Origin: Novosphingobium decolorationis
Lineage (GTDB): Bacteria; Pseudomonadota; Alphaproteobacteria; Sphingomonadales; Sphingomonadaceae
Direction: 5' to 3'
Assembly: GCF_018417475.1 (NCBI RefSeq)
Contig: NZ_CP054856.1
Span: 744,001-808,000, forward strand
Length of the DNA: 64,000 nucleotides
The notes beneath the pieces were generated by a model. That model saw nothing but the letters and a program-made list of their open reading frames with translations, was not told the origin of the DNA and made no database searches. The translations under genes were made by a program, and so were the position numbers. This document shows positions 45,289 through 54,514 of the stretch, one piece after another (within the stretch, counting starts at the first letter, position 1; every line of letters begins with the position of its first letter).

Positions 45289-46263
45289 ATGCCGCGCTGG
45301 CTGATCGAGGACGGCATCGGCGAAACACGCGCCGTCCTTGTCGAGGATGGCGAGGTCCTGGCCGCGCGCCTGTTCCTCCCCGGCGAGACGCGCGCGGGCG
45401 CCATCCTCGAGGCCAGGCTCGTCGCGCGCCAATCCGGTTCCCGGCGCGGCACCGTGCGCCTGCCCTCGGGCGAAGAAGCTCTGATCGACGGGCTTGAGAA
45501 AAGCGCCAGCGAGGGTGCCCCCTTACGTGTTGTCGTGACACGCAGCGCCATCCGTGAAGGCAGCCGCGTCAAGCGCATGCAGGTGCGCCCGACCGACAAG
45601 GCGCCCTGCCCGCCGCCCACGCCGCGCGAGGAACTGGAACGCGATGGCTTTGCCCTCGAGCAGGTGCGCCGCTTCCCGGACGATCCCTGGCCCGAGCTCG
45701 TGCTTCAGGCGCTCGACGGACAGATCCCCTTTCCCGGCGGCATGCTCCTTGTCAGCCCGACTCCGGCGATGACGCTGATCGACATCGACGGCGCCCTTCC
45801 CCCAGCCACGCTGGCCATGGCCGCCGTCCCGACAATCGCCGCGTGCATCGGGCAACTCGATCTCAACGGGGCGATCGGCATCGACTTCCCCTCCCTCGAG
45901 CGCAAGGACGAGCGCCGCGCCGTCGATACGGCCCTGGCCGAAGCGCTGGACCACTGGCCCCACCAGTCCACGGCCATGAACGGGTTTGGCTTCGTCCAAC
46001 TTGTCGCCCGCTGCGAGGGCCCCTCCCTGCTGCACCGCGTGCACAACGATCCTGCCGGCGCCGGGGCACGTCTGCTGCTGCGCCGGGCCGAAGCGGTCAG
46101 CGAGCCGGGCATCCTCCTTCTTGGTGCCTCGCGCACGGTGCGCGCCGCGATACGCCCCGAATGGGAAGAGGAACTTGCCCGCCGCACCGGCCGCACACTG
46201 CGCTGGAGCGTGGACGATGGCCTTGCCCTTGGCGGTGGTTTCGCGCAGGCCGTCGCATCATGA
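45289..46263 (+). CDS. RNase E/G family homologue, short and degenerate
   Basis: The 324-residue protein resembles the core of RNase E/G but is much shorter than RNase G (about 490). Segments such as LVSPTPAMTLIDIDGA align with the family MTAIDVNSG motif, with the usual asparagine absent, and GAIGIDFPSL matches the IVIDFI motif. The S1 RNA-binding domain and the zinc-link CPxCxG are not visible. It may be an RNA-binding remnant or a diverged nuclease. It overlaps yacG by four bases and follows maf closely, a conserved alphaproteobacterial order that suggests a retained role. Confidence 0.75.
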   Translation: MPRWLIEDGIGETRAVLVEDGEVLAARLFLPGETRAGAILEARLVARQSGSRRGTVRLPSGEEALIDGLEKSASEGAPLRVVVTRSAIREGSRVKRMQVRPTDKAPCPPPTPREELERDGFALEQVRRFPDDPWPELVLQALDGQIPFPGGMLLVSPTPAMTLIDIDGALPPATLAMAAVPTIAACIGQLDLNGAIGIDFPSLERKDERRAVDTALAEALDHWPHQSTAMNGFGFVQLVARCEGPSLLHRVHNDPAGAGARLLLRRAEAVSEPGILLLGASRTVRAAIRPEWEEELARRTGRTLRWSVDDGLALGGGFAQAVAS

Positions 46264-46451
46264 CGACTCCCAAACGCACCTGCCCCATCTGCCGCAAGGC
46301 CCGGTCCGAGGAACATTCTCCCTTTTGTTCAAAGCGCTGCCGGGACCGCGACCTGCTGCAATGGCTCGATGGCGGCTATGCCCTGCCGGGCCCTCCCGAT
46401 CTTTCTTCAAGCGATTTGGCCCCGTTTTCCGGGGATCAGGACGAAGATTGA
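46260..46451 (+). CDS. yacG: DNA gyrase inhibitor YacG, zinc-binding
   Basis: This 63-residue protein has a treble-clef-like zinc finger C8-x2-C11...C23-x3-C27 (CPICRKARSEEHSPFCSKRC) followed by RDRDLLQWLDGGY, the YacG family pattern. E. coli YacG binds GyrB and inhibits gyrase. The start overlaps the previous stop (ATGA). It is followed 98 bases later by tRNA-Phe. Confidence 0.92.
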   Translation: MTTPKRTCPICRKARSEEHSPFCSKRCRDRDLLQWLDGGYALPGPPDLSSSDLAPFSGDQDED

Positions 46452-46549
46452 AAAAACTTGCCAATTTAGGGCTTGCAACGAATCAATCCCTTCTTCATAG
46501 GCCCGCAACCAGCTGATCGGCGGTAAACGAAAACCCCGATCATGAAGAT

Positions 46550-46625
46550 GCCCGAGTAGCTCAGTTGGTAGAGCATGCGACTGAAAATCGCAGTGTCGGT
46601 GGTTCGAATCCGCCCTCGGGCACCA
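46550..46625 (+). tRNA. tRNA-Phe (anticodon GAA)
   Basis: The 76-base cloverleaf has acceptor arms GCCCGAG (46550-46556) and CTCGGGC (46615-46621), a D-loop AGTTGGTAGA, anticodon loop CTGAAAA with GAA, a T-arm with GGTTCGAATCC, discriminator A and an encoded CCA (46623-46625). All stems pair. Confidence 0.97.
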
Positions 46626-47179
46626 CTTCCCATGAAGCTGGTGCAACGCTAAAAACCTGACAAGTGCAGGTAAGTCGGCTCCTCAACCAAAATTTCAGGC
46701 TCAGCTTTTCAGCAACCTTGATGTCGACCGACACTCCTGCAAGCTGGAACAACGCGCCCATGTGAAGCGCTTTTCACTTGGCTTGCAGCCTCGCCCCTTC
46801 GAGACTGCAATCCGTCGCGCCCCCCTTCCCGGGAGCACGCGGCGCGCGTGCCCGTGCCCGAGGCGGCTCCTCCTCCTCCAGACCTCCGCTGTTTCGGCAC
46901 GGGCACGCAAGAACACAGGCCCCAGGCTCGGCCAGCCCCGCCCGAAAGCTCCCGAATGCGGGGCATTTCCGCACCGCACGGCTTCTCCGACACACGGTAA
47001 CTGCCGCAAGTTCTCACCGCGCCAGAGCGGGCATTTCGCCGCAAACGGCTGATACGCGGGAATATTCTGTTCGGACGCCGAATTCAGTCGTCACAAATTG
47101 TCGCACAGCGTCCACAAGTGCTTGCACTGCGCTACAATTCTTTCGATACGGCGCATTCCCCGCGACTGAGGTTACCGGC
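46626..47179 (+). promoter_or_regulatory. 554-base non-coding region upstream of the efflux operon
   Basis: I see no credible gene here; the open frame that runs into the efflux gene from 46778 is low-complexity and lacks a family match. Near its end lie AGTGC-TT-GCACT (47117-47128), a possible operator, and TACAAT at about 47133, a possible -10 element. The MarR regulator after the operon is a candidate to bind here. Confidence 0.4.
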
Positions 47180-48376
47180 TTGTACTACTCCCCATTTTCG
47201 CATGCCTTCCACCATTGCAAACCGGCACTTGCGGCCCTCATGCTCGCAAGTGTCGCGGTTTCCGGCTGTTCGCAGCAAGAGGCAGGGCCCGGAATGGGCG
47301 GGCGCGAAGTCGAAGTGGGGGTCATCGAGGCCAAGCCGAGCACGGTACCGATGCCGGTATCGCTGAACGCACGCACGGTCGCCTACGAGACCTCCGAAGT
47401 GCGCCCGCAGGTAACCGGCGTCATCAAGAAGATCTACTTCACGCAAGGCTCCACCGTCCGGGCCGGGCAACCTCTCTACCAGATCGACCCCAGCCTCTAC
47501 CGCGCGGCCGTCCATGAAGCGGAAGCCAACCTCGCCAGCGCGAAGGCCACCGCCGAATCCGCCAAGGCCCGCGCCGCGCGCCTCAAGCCGCTTGCCGAGA
47601 TGGAAGCTGTCGCCCGGCAGGACTACACCGACGCCAAGGCCGATGCAGGCGTGGCACAGGCCGCCATCGCGCAGGCCAGCGCCGCGCTGGAGACCGCGCG
47701 CGTCAACTTGCGCTTCTCCACCGTCCCTGCCCCGATCTCGGGCACCATCGGACGCAACCTCGTCACCGTCGGCGCACTCGTCAGCGACAGCCAGGCCGAT
47801 CCCATGGCGGTGATCCAGCGCACCGACCCGATGTACGTCGACATGCAGCAGTCGGCCTCCGAGCTTATCGCGCTACGCCGTCAGCTGAGCCAGGGCGGCG
47901 CGGAGCCCGGCAGCACCGAAGTGCGCCTCCAGCTCGACGACGGCACCGACTACGGGTTGCCCGGCCGGGTCCAGTTCTCCGAAGTGACCGTCAACCAGGA
48001 CACCGGCACGGTCACCTTGCGCGCGCAGTTCCCCAATCCCGAAGGACTGCTGCTGCCCGGCATGTTCGCAACCGCCATCTTCGACCAGGCCCGCAACCCG
48101 GGTGCCTTCCTCGTTCCCCAGGGCGCCGTCCAGCGCGACTTCGACGGGACTGGATACGTCATGCTGGCGGGGCCGGACGGCAAGGCGGTGCGCCGCAACC
48201 TCGATGCCGGGCGCACCTACAAGGAGTTCTTCGTCGTCACCAAGGGCCTGAAGAAGGGCGACAGGATCATCGTGCAGGGCCTCAACGGCCTCAGGCAGGG
48301 CATGCCGGTCAAGGCCGTGGCCGCTTCGCAGCCGCAGCCGGTCGAACGCCCCAAGCCTGCCGGGCAGGGGCGCTAA
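47180..48376 (+). CDS. RND efflux periplasmic adaptor (membrane fusion lipoprotein)
   Basis: The 398-residue HlyD-type adaptor begins at TTG 47180 (GAGG about eight bases upstream) and has a lipoprotein signal ending SVAVSGC, cysteine 30. It has a lipoyl/barrel-sandwich half (TGVIKKIYFTQGSTVRAGQPLYQIDPSLY), an alpha hairpin (about 100-160) and the second half (FSTVPAPISGTIGRNLVTVGALV), then a beta-barrel. It joins the inner membrane pump to the outer membrane channel encoded next. The start is not certain, since no in-frame ATG precedes the lipobox. Confidence 0.9.
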   Translation: MYYSPFSHAFHHCKPALAALMLASVAVSGCSQQEAGPGMGGREVEVGVIEAKPSTVPMPVSLNARTVAYETSEVRPQVTGVIKKIYFTQGSTVRAGQPLYQIDPSLYRAAVHEAEANLASAKATAESAKARAARLKPLAEMEAVARQDYTDAKADAGVAQAAIAQASAALETARVNLRFSTVPAPISGTIGRNLVTVGALVSDSQADPMAVIQRTDPMYVDMQQSASELIALRRQLSQGGAEPGSTEVRLQLDDGTDYGLPGRVQFSEVTVNQDTGTVTLRAQFPNPEGLLLPGMFATAIFDQARNPGAFLVPQGAVQRDFDGTGYVMLAGPDGKAVRRNLDAGRTYKEFFVVTKGLKKGDRIIVQGLNGLRQGMPVKAVAASQPQPVERPKPAGQGR

Positions 48377-48382
48377 GCCCCC

Positions 48383-51300
48383 ATGTCACGGATCTTCATC
48401 GACCGCCCCATCTTCGCATGGGTGCTTGCCATCGTGGTCATGCTCGCCGGGCTCGGCGCGCTCATGTTCCTGCCCAACGAACAGTACCCTGACATCGCGC
48501 CGACCCAGGTCAACATCAGCGCGACCTACACCGGCGCCTCGGCCGAAACGATCGAGAACAGCGTCACCCAGGTCATCGAGCAGAACCTGACCGGCATCGA
48601 CGGACTTCTCTATTTCAGCTCGCAGTCGAGCAACCGAGGCCGCGCCTCGATCAGCGCGATCTTCGCCAAGGGCACCGATCCCGACATCGCGCAGGTCCAG
48701 GTCCAGAACAAGGTCCAGTCCGCGCTCTCGCGCCTGCCCCAGGCCGTACAGGCGCAGGGCGTGCGCGTTACCAAGTCGAACCCGGACCAGCTGATGGTCG
48801 TCTCGGTCTACGATTCGACCGGCAACCGCTCCAACCAGGACGTCTCCGACTACCTCACCTCCAACATCCAGGACCCGCTCTCACGCGTCGAGGGTGTGGG
48901 CGAGGTCAACGTCTTTGGCGCGCCCCACGCGATGCGCATCTGGCTCGATCCGCGCAAGCTTTCGGCCGTCTCGCTGATCCCGGCCGACGTCGTCTCGGCG
49001 ATTCAGGCCCAGAACACCGAAGTGGCCGCAGGCAGCGTGGGCGATCTGCCCGCACCGGACGATCAGGCCCTCACCGCCACGGTCACCGCCGGCTCGCGCC
49101 TGCAGACCGCCGAACAGTTCCGGGCCATCGTGGTGAAGAGCAACCCCGACGGTTCGACCGTCACGGTGGGGGATCTTGGCCGTGTCGAGATGGGCGCGGA
49201 AAGCTACTCGGTCGTCACCAACTACAACGGTTTCCCGGGCGCAGGCCTGTCCGTCTCACTCTCGCCGGGCGCCGACGCCCTTGCCACCGCGCAACGGGTC
49301 AAGGCCAAGGTCGAGGAACTCGCGCAGAACATGCCCGAGGGCATCGAGTTCGAATACGGCCGCGACAGCACCAAGTTCATCCAGCTTTCGGTCGACGAGG
49401 TCGAAAAGGCCCTGTTCGAGGCGATCATCCTCGTCGTGATCGTCATGTTCGTGTTCCTGCAGAGCTGGCGCGCGACGCTGATCCCGGCGATTGCCGTTCC
49501 GGTCGTGCTGCTGGGCACCTTTGCCATCTTCTACCTCATGGGCTTCTCGCTCAACACATTGACGCTGTTCGGCCTTGTCCTGGCCATCGGCCTCCTCGTC
49601 GATGACGCCATCGTCGTGGTCGAGAACGTCGAGCGTCTGCTCGAGGAAAATCCGGGCATGAGCGCGCGCGATGCGACCTTGGAATCCATGAAGGAAATCC
49701 AGGTCGCACTGATCGCGATTGGCCTCGTGCTTTCGGCCGTGTTCTTGCCGATGGCCTTCTTCGGGGGCTCCACCGGCGTCATCTACCGCCAGTTCTCGCT
49801 CACCATCGTAGCGGCCATGGTCCTCTCGGTGCTTGTTGCCCTCGTGCTCAGCCCGGCGCTGTGCGCGCAGCTTCTCAAGGGCAAGAACCGGGCCCCTGAC
49901 CGCAAGAAGACCTGGACCGAACGTCATCTGCCCTGGCTCGCGCGCGCCTGGGAGAAGTTCCACACCTGGTTCAACCGCTCGTTTGACAGGATGAGCGATG
50001 CCTACGCGCGTCAGGTCGAGACCGTGGTCGCCCACAAGTGGCGCTGGCTCACACTTTTCGCCCTCATCTGTGCAGGCACCTTCTTCCTGTTCCAGCGCCT
50101 GCCTACCGGCTTCCTCCCGAACGAGGACCAGGGCGACATCATGGTCCAGTGGCGCCTGCCCTCGGGCACGCCGCTCTCGGAAACCCAGGACATCCAGCAT
50201 ATCGTCGAGCAGTACTTCCTCAAGGAAGAAGCCGAAAACATCACCGGCCTGTTCGCCATCTCGGGCGGCGGTCCGGGCGGATCGGGCCAGAACGCCGGCT
50301 CCAGCTTCATCCGCCTGCGCGACTGGTCCGAGCGCACGCGCCCCGACCAGGCCGCGACCGCGATTGTCGCGCGCGCCAACCAGGCCTTTGCCAAGTTGCG
50401 CAATGCCCAGGTCTTCGTCCTCGTGCCGGGTGCGATCCGCGGCCTCGGTCAGTCCTCGGGCTTCACCATGGAGCTGCAGAACCAGTCGGGCCTGACTCGC
50501 GAGAAGTTCCAGGAAGTCCGCGACCAGCTGCTCGCTGCCGCCCAGGCCGACGAGCGTCTCTCCAGCGTGCGCCTCTCCGACCTTCCCGAGGTGTCCACGC
50601 TCAAGGTCGACAACAACATTGCCGCGCTCACGGCCTATGGCCTGACGCCCGCCAACGTGAACTCGACGCTGCAGACCGCCTGGGGTGGTACTTACGTCAA
50701 CGACTTCATCGACAAGGGTCGCGTGAAGCGCGTCTACGTGCAGGGCGAGGCGGATTCGCGCTCGCGCCCGGAAGACCTCTACAAGTGGTTCGTGCGTGGC
50801 TCGGACAACCAGATGGTGCCCTTCTCCGCCTTTGCGAAAACCAGCTGGTCGACCGCGCCCAGTTCCACCTCACGCTTCAACGGCCTGATGGCCTACGAAT
50901 TCTCGGGCACGCCCGCCGACGGGGTCAGCTCGGGTACGGCGATGGACGTGATGGAGGAGCTCTCGCACCAGTTCCAGGGCATTTCGGTCGCCTGGGCGGG
51001 CTCCTCCTATCAGGAGCGCCTCTCCTCGGGGCAAGCGCCGCTGCTCTATGCGCTCTCGCTGCTGGTCGTGTTCCTGTGCCTTGCCGCGCTCTATGAAAGC
51101 TGGTCGATCCCGATTGCGGTGATCCTGATCATTCCGCTGGGCCTTCTGGGCGCGATCCTTGCGGTTACGCTGCGCGGGCTCGAGAACGACGTCTACCTGC
51201 AGATCGGCCTGCTCACCACGATGGGCCTCGCCGCGAAGAACGCCATCCTGATGATCGAATTTGCCGAACACGCCGAGCGTCAGGGCATGCGCGTGATCGA

Positions 51301-51595
51301 GGCCGCGGTCGAGGCCGCGCGCATCCGCCTGCGCCCGATCCTGATGACGAGCTTCGCCTTCATCTTCGGCGTGATTCCACTCGCGACCGCCTCGGGTGCG
51401 GGCGCCAACAGCCGCATCGCCATCGGCACCTCGGTCGTAGGCGGCATGTTGACCGCGACGATTCTTGCGATCTTCTTCATCCCGCTATTCTTCGTGATCG
51501 TGCGCCGCAGCGTACGCGACGGCCTCGCCGCCGCCCGCGCCCGCCTCGAAACGCGTCGCGAGAAAAAGGCCTCCAACGCAGGAGACGCGGCATGA
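48383..51595 (+). CDS. RND multidrug efflux permease (HAE1 family, AcrB/MexB-like)
   Basis: The 1070-residue inner membrane pump exports drugs or other amphiphiles using the proton gradient. The opening MSRIFIDRPIFAWVLAIVVML is classic, and the proton-relay aspartates D407 and D408 in GLLVDDAIVVVENVERL fall at the same numbers as in E. coli AcrB. Two large periplasmic loops separate 12 transmembrane helices, with FFFRLPTGFLPNEDQGD-type start of the second half (FQRLPTGFLPNEDQGD). It is the middle gene of a three-gene operon and overlaps the next gene by four bases. Confidence 0.95.
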   Translation: MSRIFIDRPIFAWVLAIVVMLAGLGALMFLPNEQYPDIAPTQVNISATYTGASAETIENSVTQVIEQNLTGIDGLLYFSSQSSNRGRASISAIFAKGTDPDIAQVQVQNKVQSALSRLPQAVQAQGVRVTKSNPDQLMVVSVYDSTGNRSNQDVSDYLTSNIQDPLSRVEGVGEVNVFGAPHAMRIWLDPRKLSAVSLIPADVVSAIQAQNTEVAAGSVGDLPAPDDQALTATVTAGSRLQTAEQFRAIVVKSNPDGSTVTVGDLGRVEMGAESYSVVTNYNGFPGAGLSVSLSPGADALATAQRVKAKVEELAQNMPEGIEFEYGRDSTKFIQLSVDEVEKALFEAIILVVIVMFVFLQSWRATLIPAIAVPVVLLGTFAIFYLMGFSLNTLTLFGLVLAIGLLVDDAIVVVENVERLLEENPGMSARDATLESMKEIQVALIAIGLVLSAVFLPMAFFGGSTGVIYRQFSLTIVAAMVLSVLVALVLSPALCAQLLKGKNRAPDRKKTWTERHLPWLARAWEKFHTWFNRSFDRMSDAYARQVETVVAHKWRWLTLFALICAGTFFLFQRLPTGFLPNEDQGDIMVQWRLPSGTPLSETQDIQHIVEQYFLKEEAENITGLFAISGGGPGGSGQNAGSSFIRLRDWSERTRPDQAATAIVARANQAFAKLRNAQVFVLVPGAIRGLGQSSGFTMELQNQSGLTREKFQEVRDQLLAAAQADERLSSVRLSDLPEVSTLKVDNNIAALTAYGLTPANVNSTLQTAWGGTYVNDFIDKGRVKRVYVQGEADSRSRPEDLYKWFVRGSDNQMVPFSAFAKTSWSTAPSSTSRFNGLMAYEFSGTPADGVSSGTAMDVMEELSHQFQGISVAWAGSSYQERLSSGQAPLLYALSLLVVFLCLAALYESWSIPIAVILIIPLGLLGAILAVTLRGLENDVYLQIGLLTTMGLAAKNAILMIEFAEHAERQGMRVIEAAVEAARIRLRPILMTSFAFIFGVIPLATASGAGANSRIAIGTSVVGGMLTATILAIFFIPLFFVIVRRSVRDGLAAARARLETRREKKASNAGDAA

Positions 51596-53034
51596 GGCCA
51601 TCGACGCGCATCGTCCGCACGCATCTGAGGCGCACGAGCGCCCTTCTTAGCGCCGCCCTGCTGGGCGCCTGTTCGATGGCCCCCAAGTACGTCCAGCCCG
51701 ACAGCCCGGTGCCTCAGACATGGCCCGACGGCGAAGCCTACCGTGACACGGTGAGCGCCGAGCCCCGCCCGCTCACCTATGCCGAGGTCTTCGAGGACCC
51801 CGCGCTGCAGGAGTTGATCGCACAGGCGCTCGAGAACAACCGCAACCTCAGGGTCGCGGCGGCCAATATCGCAGCGGCCCGAGCCCAAGTGAAGGTAACG
51901 CGGGCCAACCAGTTCCCGGCGCTTGCCACCACCGCATCCGCCACCCACCAGGAGACCGGCGGCGGCTTCGGCCTCAACGGCTGGTCCTACGCCCTTCGCG
52001 GCGGCGTCTCGAATTTCGAACTCGACCTGTTCGGCCGGCTCAAGAACGCCACCGCCGCGCAGGTCAACACCGCGCTTTCGACCGAAGCGGCCGCGCGCAC
52101 CGTACAGCTGGGCCTCGTTGCCGACATCGCGCAAGGCTGGGCCACCTACGCCGCGGACCGCGAACTGCTGCGCATTGCCGAGGACACGGCACGGATCGCT
52201 GGGGAAAGCGTACGCCTGACCCAGGCACGGCTTGAAGGCGGGATCGCGGCCCGCAGCGAACTGCGCCAGGCGCAGCAGGTGCTCGAAACCGCGCGCAGCG
52301 ACCTCGCTGCCCAGAAGACCGCGCTCGCCCAGGACGTCAACGCACTTCGCCTGCTCGTCGGCGCGGACTTTGACGAAAGCACGCTTCCGAGCAGCATCAC
52401 CCGCGTCAACGCCGCGCTTGCCGAAGTCCCGGCCAGCGCAGATACCACCATCCTGCTCAGCCGCCCCGACGTGCTGGAGGCCGAATATTCGTTGCGTGCG
52501 GCCAACGCCAACATCGGTGTGGCACGCGCGCAGCTCTTCCCCACCATCTCGCTCTCGGCTCTGACCGGCTTTGCCGCGCAGTCGCTCTCCGGTCTCTTCG
52601 ACGAGGCGTCGCGCTCCACCAGCTATGGCGGCAACGGCGAATGGTCGATCTTCAACGCGGGCGGCCGCAGCGCCAATGTCGGCGTTGCCAAGGCCCAGCG
52701 CGACGCCGCGCTGGCGACCTACGAAGGTGCGATCCAGACCGCCTTTCGCGAGACCGCCGACGCGCTCGCCGACCAGGGGACCATCGCCGAGCGGCTGGAT
52801 GCGGCCACCAACTTCACCGAAGTCTCCGCCGACAACGCGCGCCTCGTCGAGGCGACCTACCGGCAGGGCATGGCCAGTTCGCTGGAGAACCTCGATGCCC
52901 AGCGCAGCCTCTATGCCGCGCGGCAGGCCGAAGTGGGCATGCGACTTGCCCGCGCGGTCAACCGCATCACGCTCTACCGCGTACTCGGCGGCGAGTGGGT
53001 GAGCCAGCCTCGCCCCGACGAGGCCGCAAACTAG
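51592..53034 (+). CDS. Outer membrane efflux channel lipoprotein (OprM/NodT family)
   Basis: This 480-residue protein has a lipoprotein signal ending ALLGAC (cysteine 27) and the two-repeat TolC fold. Typical segments are FEDPALQELIAQALENNRNLRVAAANI, SNFELDLFGRLKN, RPDVLEAEYSLRAANANIGVARAQLFP and SLENLDAQRSLYAARQ. It forms the trimeric outer membrane tunnel for the adaptor-permease pair encoded just upstream. ATGA overlap with the permease gene indicates coupled translation. Confidence 0.94.
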   Translation: MRPSTRIVRTHLRRTSALLSAALLGACSMAPKYVQPDSPVPQTWPDGEAYRDTVSAEPRPLTYAEVFEDPALQELIAQALENNRNLRVAAANIAAARAQVKVTRANQFPALATTASATHQETGGGFGLNGWSYALRGGVSNFELDLFGRLKNATAAQVNTALSTEAAARTVQLGLVADIAQGWATYAADRELLRIAEDTARIAGESVRLTQARLEGGIAARSELRQAQQVLETARSDLAAQKTALAQDVNALRLLVGADFDESTLPSSITRVNAALAEVPASADTTILLSRPDVLEAEYSLRAANANIGVARAQLFPTISLSALTGFAAQSLSGLFDEASRSTSYGGNGEWSIFNAGGRSANVGVAKAQRDAALATYEGAIQTAFRETADALADQGTIAERLDAATNFTEVSADNARLVEATYRQGMASSLENLDAQRSLYAARQAEVGMRLARAVNRITLYRVLGGEWVSQPRPDEAAN

Positions 53035-53186
53035 GCACCCGCCCATGCAATCGGCGCAGCGCGCGTCCACTTGACCCCGCGTGCGCGACACGCGATGGGC
53101 GGCGATGCACCATGCGTGCCGCCTTTCACCACGGGGCACGTCCCCTGTGACCTGCGCGGGCGATGCGCGACTACGAGGAACGAGAC

Positions 53187-53675
53187 GTGAGCACGAATGC
53201 GCCGGATGCCAGCACCGGCAAGACCATGAAATCGCTGTTTACAGAGACAGATTCGCTGCAGCGGCAGGTCGGCATCCGCCTTTCCGTCCTCGCCCGGTTG
53301 CTGCGCAATTCCTTCGACCGGAAGGCCGCTTCACTCCAGGCCACCCGCTCGCAATGGACGATGATCGCGATTGTCGCACGCTACCCCGGCTCGACCCAAC
53401 GCTGCATCTCCGAATATCTCGACATGTCCGAAGCCTCCGCCGGACGGCTGATCGACAAGCTGTGCCAGGAAGGCCTGCTGGAGCGCCGCGCCAAGGAGGA
53501 CGATCGGCGCGCGCGTGTCGTCTACGTGACCGAGGCAGCCGCCCCGGTACTCGCCGCTCTGGGCGAGGCCGCGACCGAGAACGAGGCCCAGCTCTTCAAG
53601 GGTTTCAGCGACGGCGAACTGGAACAGATGTGCGCATTCATGGACCGCATCCACGCCAACGCCAGCGAGAGCTGA
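53187..53675 (+). CDS. MarR-family transcriptional regulator
   Basis: The 162-residue winged-helix protein has the MarR core: QATRSQWTMIAIVARYPGSTQRCISEYLDMSEASAGRLIDKLCQEGLLERRAKEDDRRARVVYVTEAAAPVL is the span, with the wing DDRRARVVY typical of the family. GTG 53187 is preferred because GAGG lies seven bases upstream; ATG 53163 would add eight residues but lacks such a site. It follows the efflux operon by 152 bases and is a likely local repressor of it. Confidence 0.88.
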   Translation: MSTNAPDASTGKTMKSLFTETDSLQRQVGIRLSVLARLLRNSFDRKAASLQATRSQWTMIAIVARYPGSTQRCISEYLDMSEASAGRLIDKLCQEGLLERRAKEDDRRARVVYVTEAAAPVLAALGEAATENEAQLFKGFSDGELEQMCAFMDRIHANASES

Positions 53676-53717
53676 TCCCGGCAGGACAGAGCCGCAGAGC
53701 CGCGCCCCATCCGAATC

Positions 53718-53762
53718 GTGAAAGGCCCGCCCCGGCATCCCGGGACGGGCCTTTCACGTTTT
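53718..53762. terminator. Bidirectional intrinsic terminator
   Basis: A 12-base perfect stem (GTGAAAGGCCCG 53718-53729 with 53746-53757) followed by a T-run lies between the converging MarR and cysQ genes. Confidence 0.88.
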
Positions 53763-53776
53763 CGTGGACATGGGTG

Positions 53777-54514
53777 TCAGAGGAAGGCCTTGACCTTCTC
53801 CAGCACCATCTCGGCATGCTCCTTCCGGCAGATCAGCAGGTCGGGCATGTAGACGTCTTCCTGGTTGTAGACGAGCGGGCTGCCATCGATGCGCGAGGCA
53901 TGAAGGCCCCAGCCCAGTGCGACCGCTGCGGGCGCGCAGCTATCCCACTCGTACTGGCCGCCCGAGTGCAGGTAGATGTCTGCTTCGCCGCGCAGGATCG
54001 CCATGGCCTTGGCGCCCGCCGAGCCCATCGGGACGAGCTCGCCGCCGATGGCCTCGCACACGCCGGTCGCTTCCTTGGCTGGACGCGTGCGGCTGACCAC
54101 CATGCGCAGCTTCTCGGGCGCAGCCGGGATTTCACCCGGCTGATCCGAACGCAGCACCATGTCGGCCCCTGGCAGCGCGACCGCGCCCAGGGTCGGCACG
54201 CCGTTCACCGCCATGCCGACATGGACCGCCCAGTCGGCGCGCGCTTCGCCATATTCGCGTGTCCCGTCGACCGGGTCGACGATCCACACGCGCTCCTTGG
54301 CGAGACGCTCGGCATTGTCCTTCTCTTCTTCGGAGAGAAGGCCGTCCTCGGCGCGCTGCTCGCGCAGCGCGTGAACGAGGAACTGGTTGGCCGTCTGGTC
54401 GCCGGCCTTGCCGAGGGACTTGCCCTCGAACATGCCGGATTCGCGCACCTCGATGAGGATCTTGCCCGCAACGTTGGCGAGATGCGCCGCAAGGTCGCCG
54501 TCGGTCATCGTCAT
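53777..54514 (-). CDS. cysQ: 3'(2'),5'-bisphosphate nucleotidase CysQ
   Basis: The 245-residue enzyme of the inositol monophosphatase fold removes the 3' phosphate of PAP, the by-product of PAPS use. Metal-binding motifs are SEEEKDN, WIVDPVDGTREYGE and YEWDSCAPAAVALGWG. It is the last gene of cysD-cysNC-cysQ, with its ATG overlapping the cysNC stop (TGATG), so PAP recycling is produced together with sulfate activation. Confidence 0.94.
   Translation of the reverse strand: MTMTDGDLAAHLANVAGKILIEVRESGMFEGKSLGKAGDQTANQFLVHALREQRAEDGLLSEEEKDNAERLAKERVWIVDPVDGTREYGEARADWAVHVGMAVNGVPTLGAVALPGADMVLRSDQPGEIPAAPEKLRMVVSRTRPAKEATGVCEAIGGELVPMGSAGAKAMAILRGEADIYLHSGGQYEWDSCAPAAVALGWGLHASRIDGSPLVYNQEDVYMPDLLICRKEHAEMVLEKVKAFL

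Noticed and set aside
46550..46625. tRNA-Phe as an integration site of a genomic island
   Set aside because: I saw no integrase nearby and no second copy of the tRNA 3' end downstream.
46760..46775. GTGAAGCGCTTTTCAC as a regulatory palindrome
   Set aside because: Only the outer five base pairs match; the centre does not pair. It is too weak to call in GC-rich sequence.
46778..47179. Upstream extension of the efflux adaptor reading frame
   Set aside because: The stretch is low-complexity and would place the lipoprotein signal deep inside the protein. The lipobox near 47270 requires a start close to 47180.
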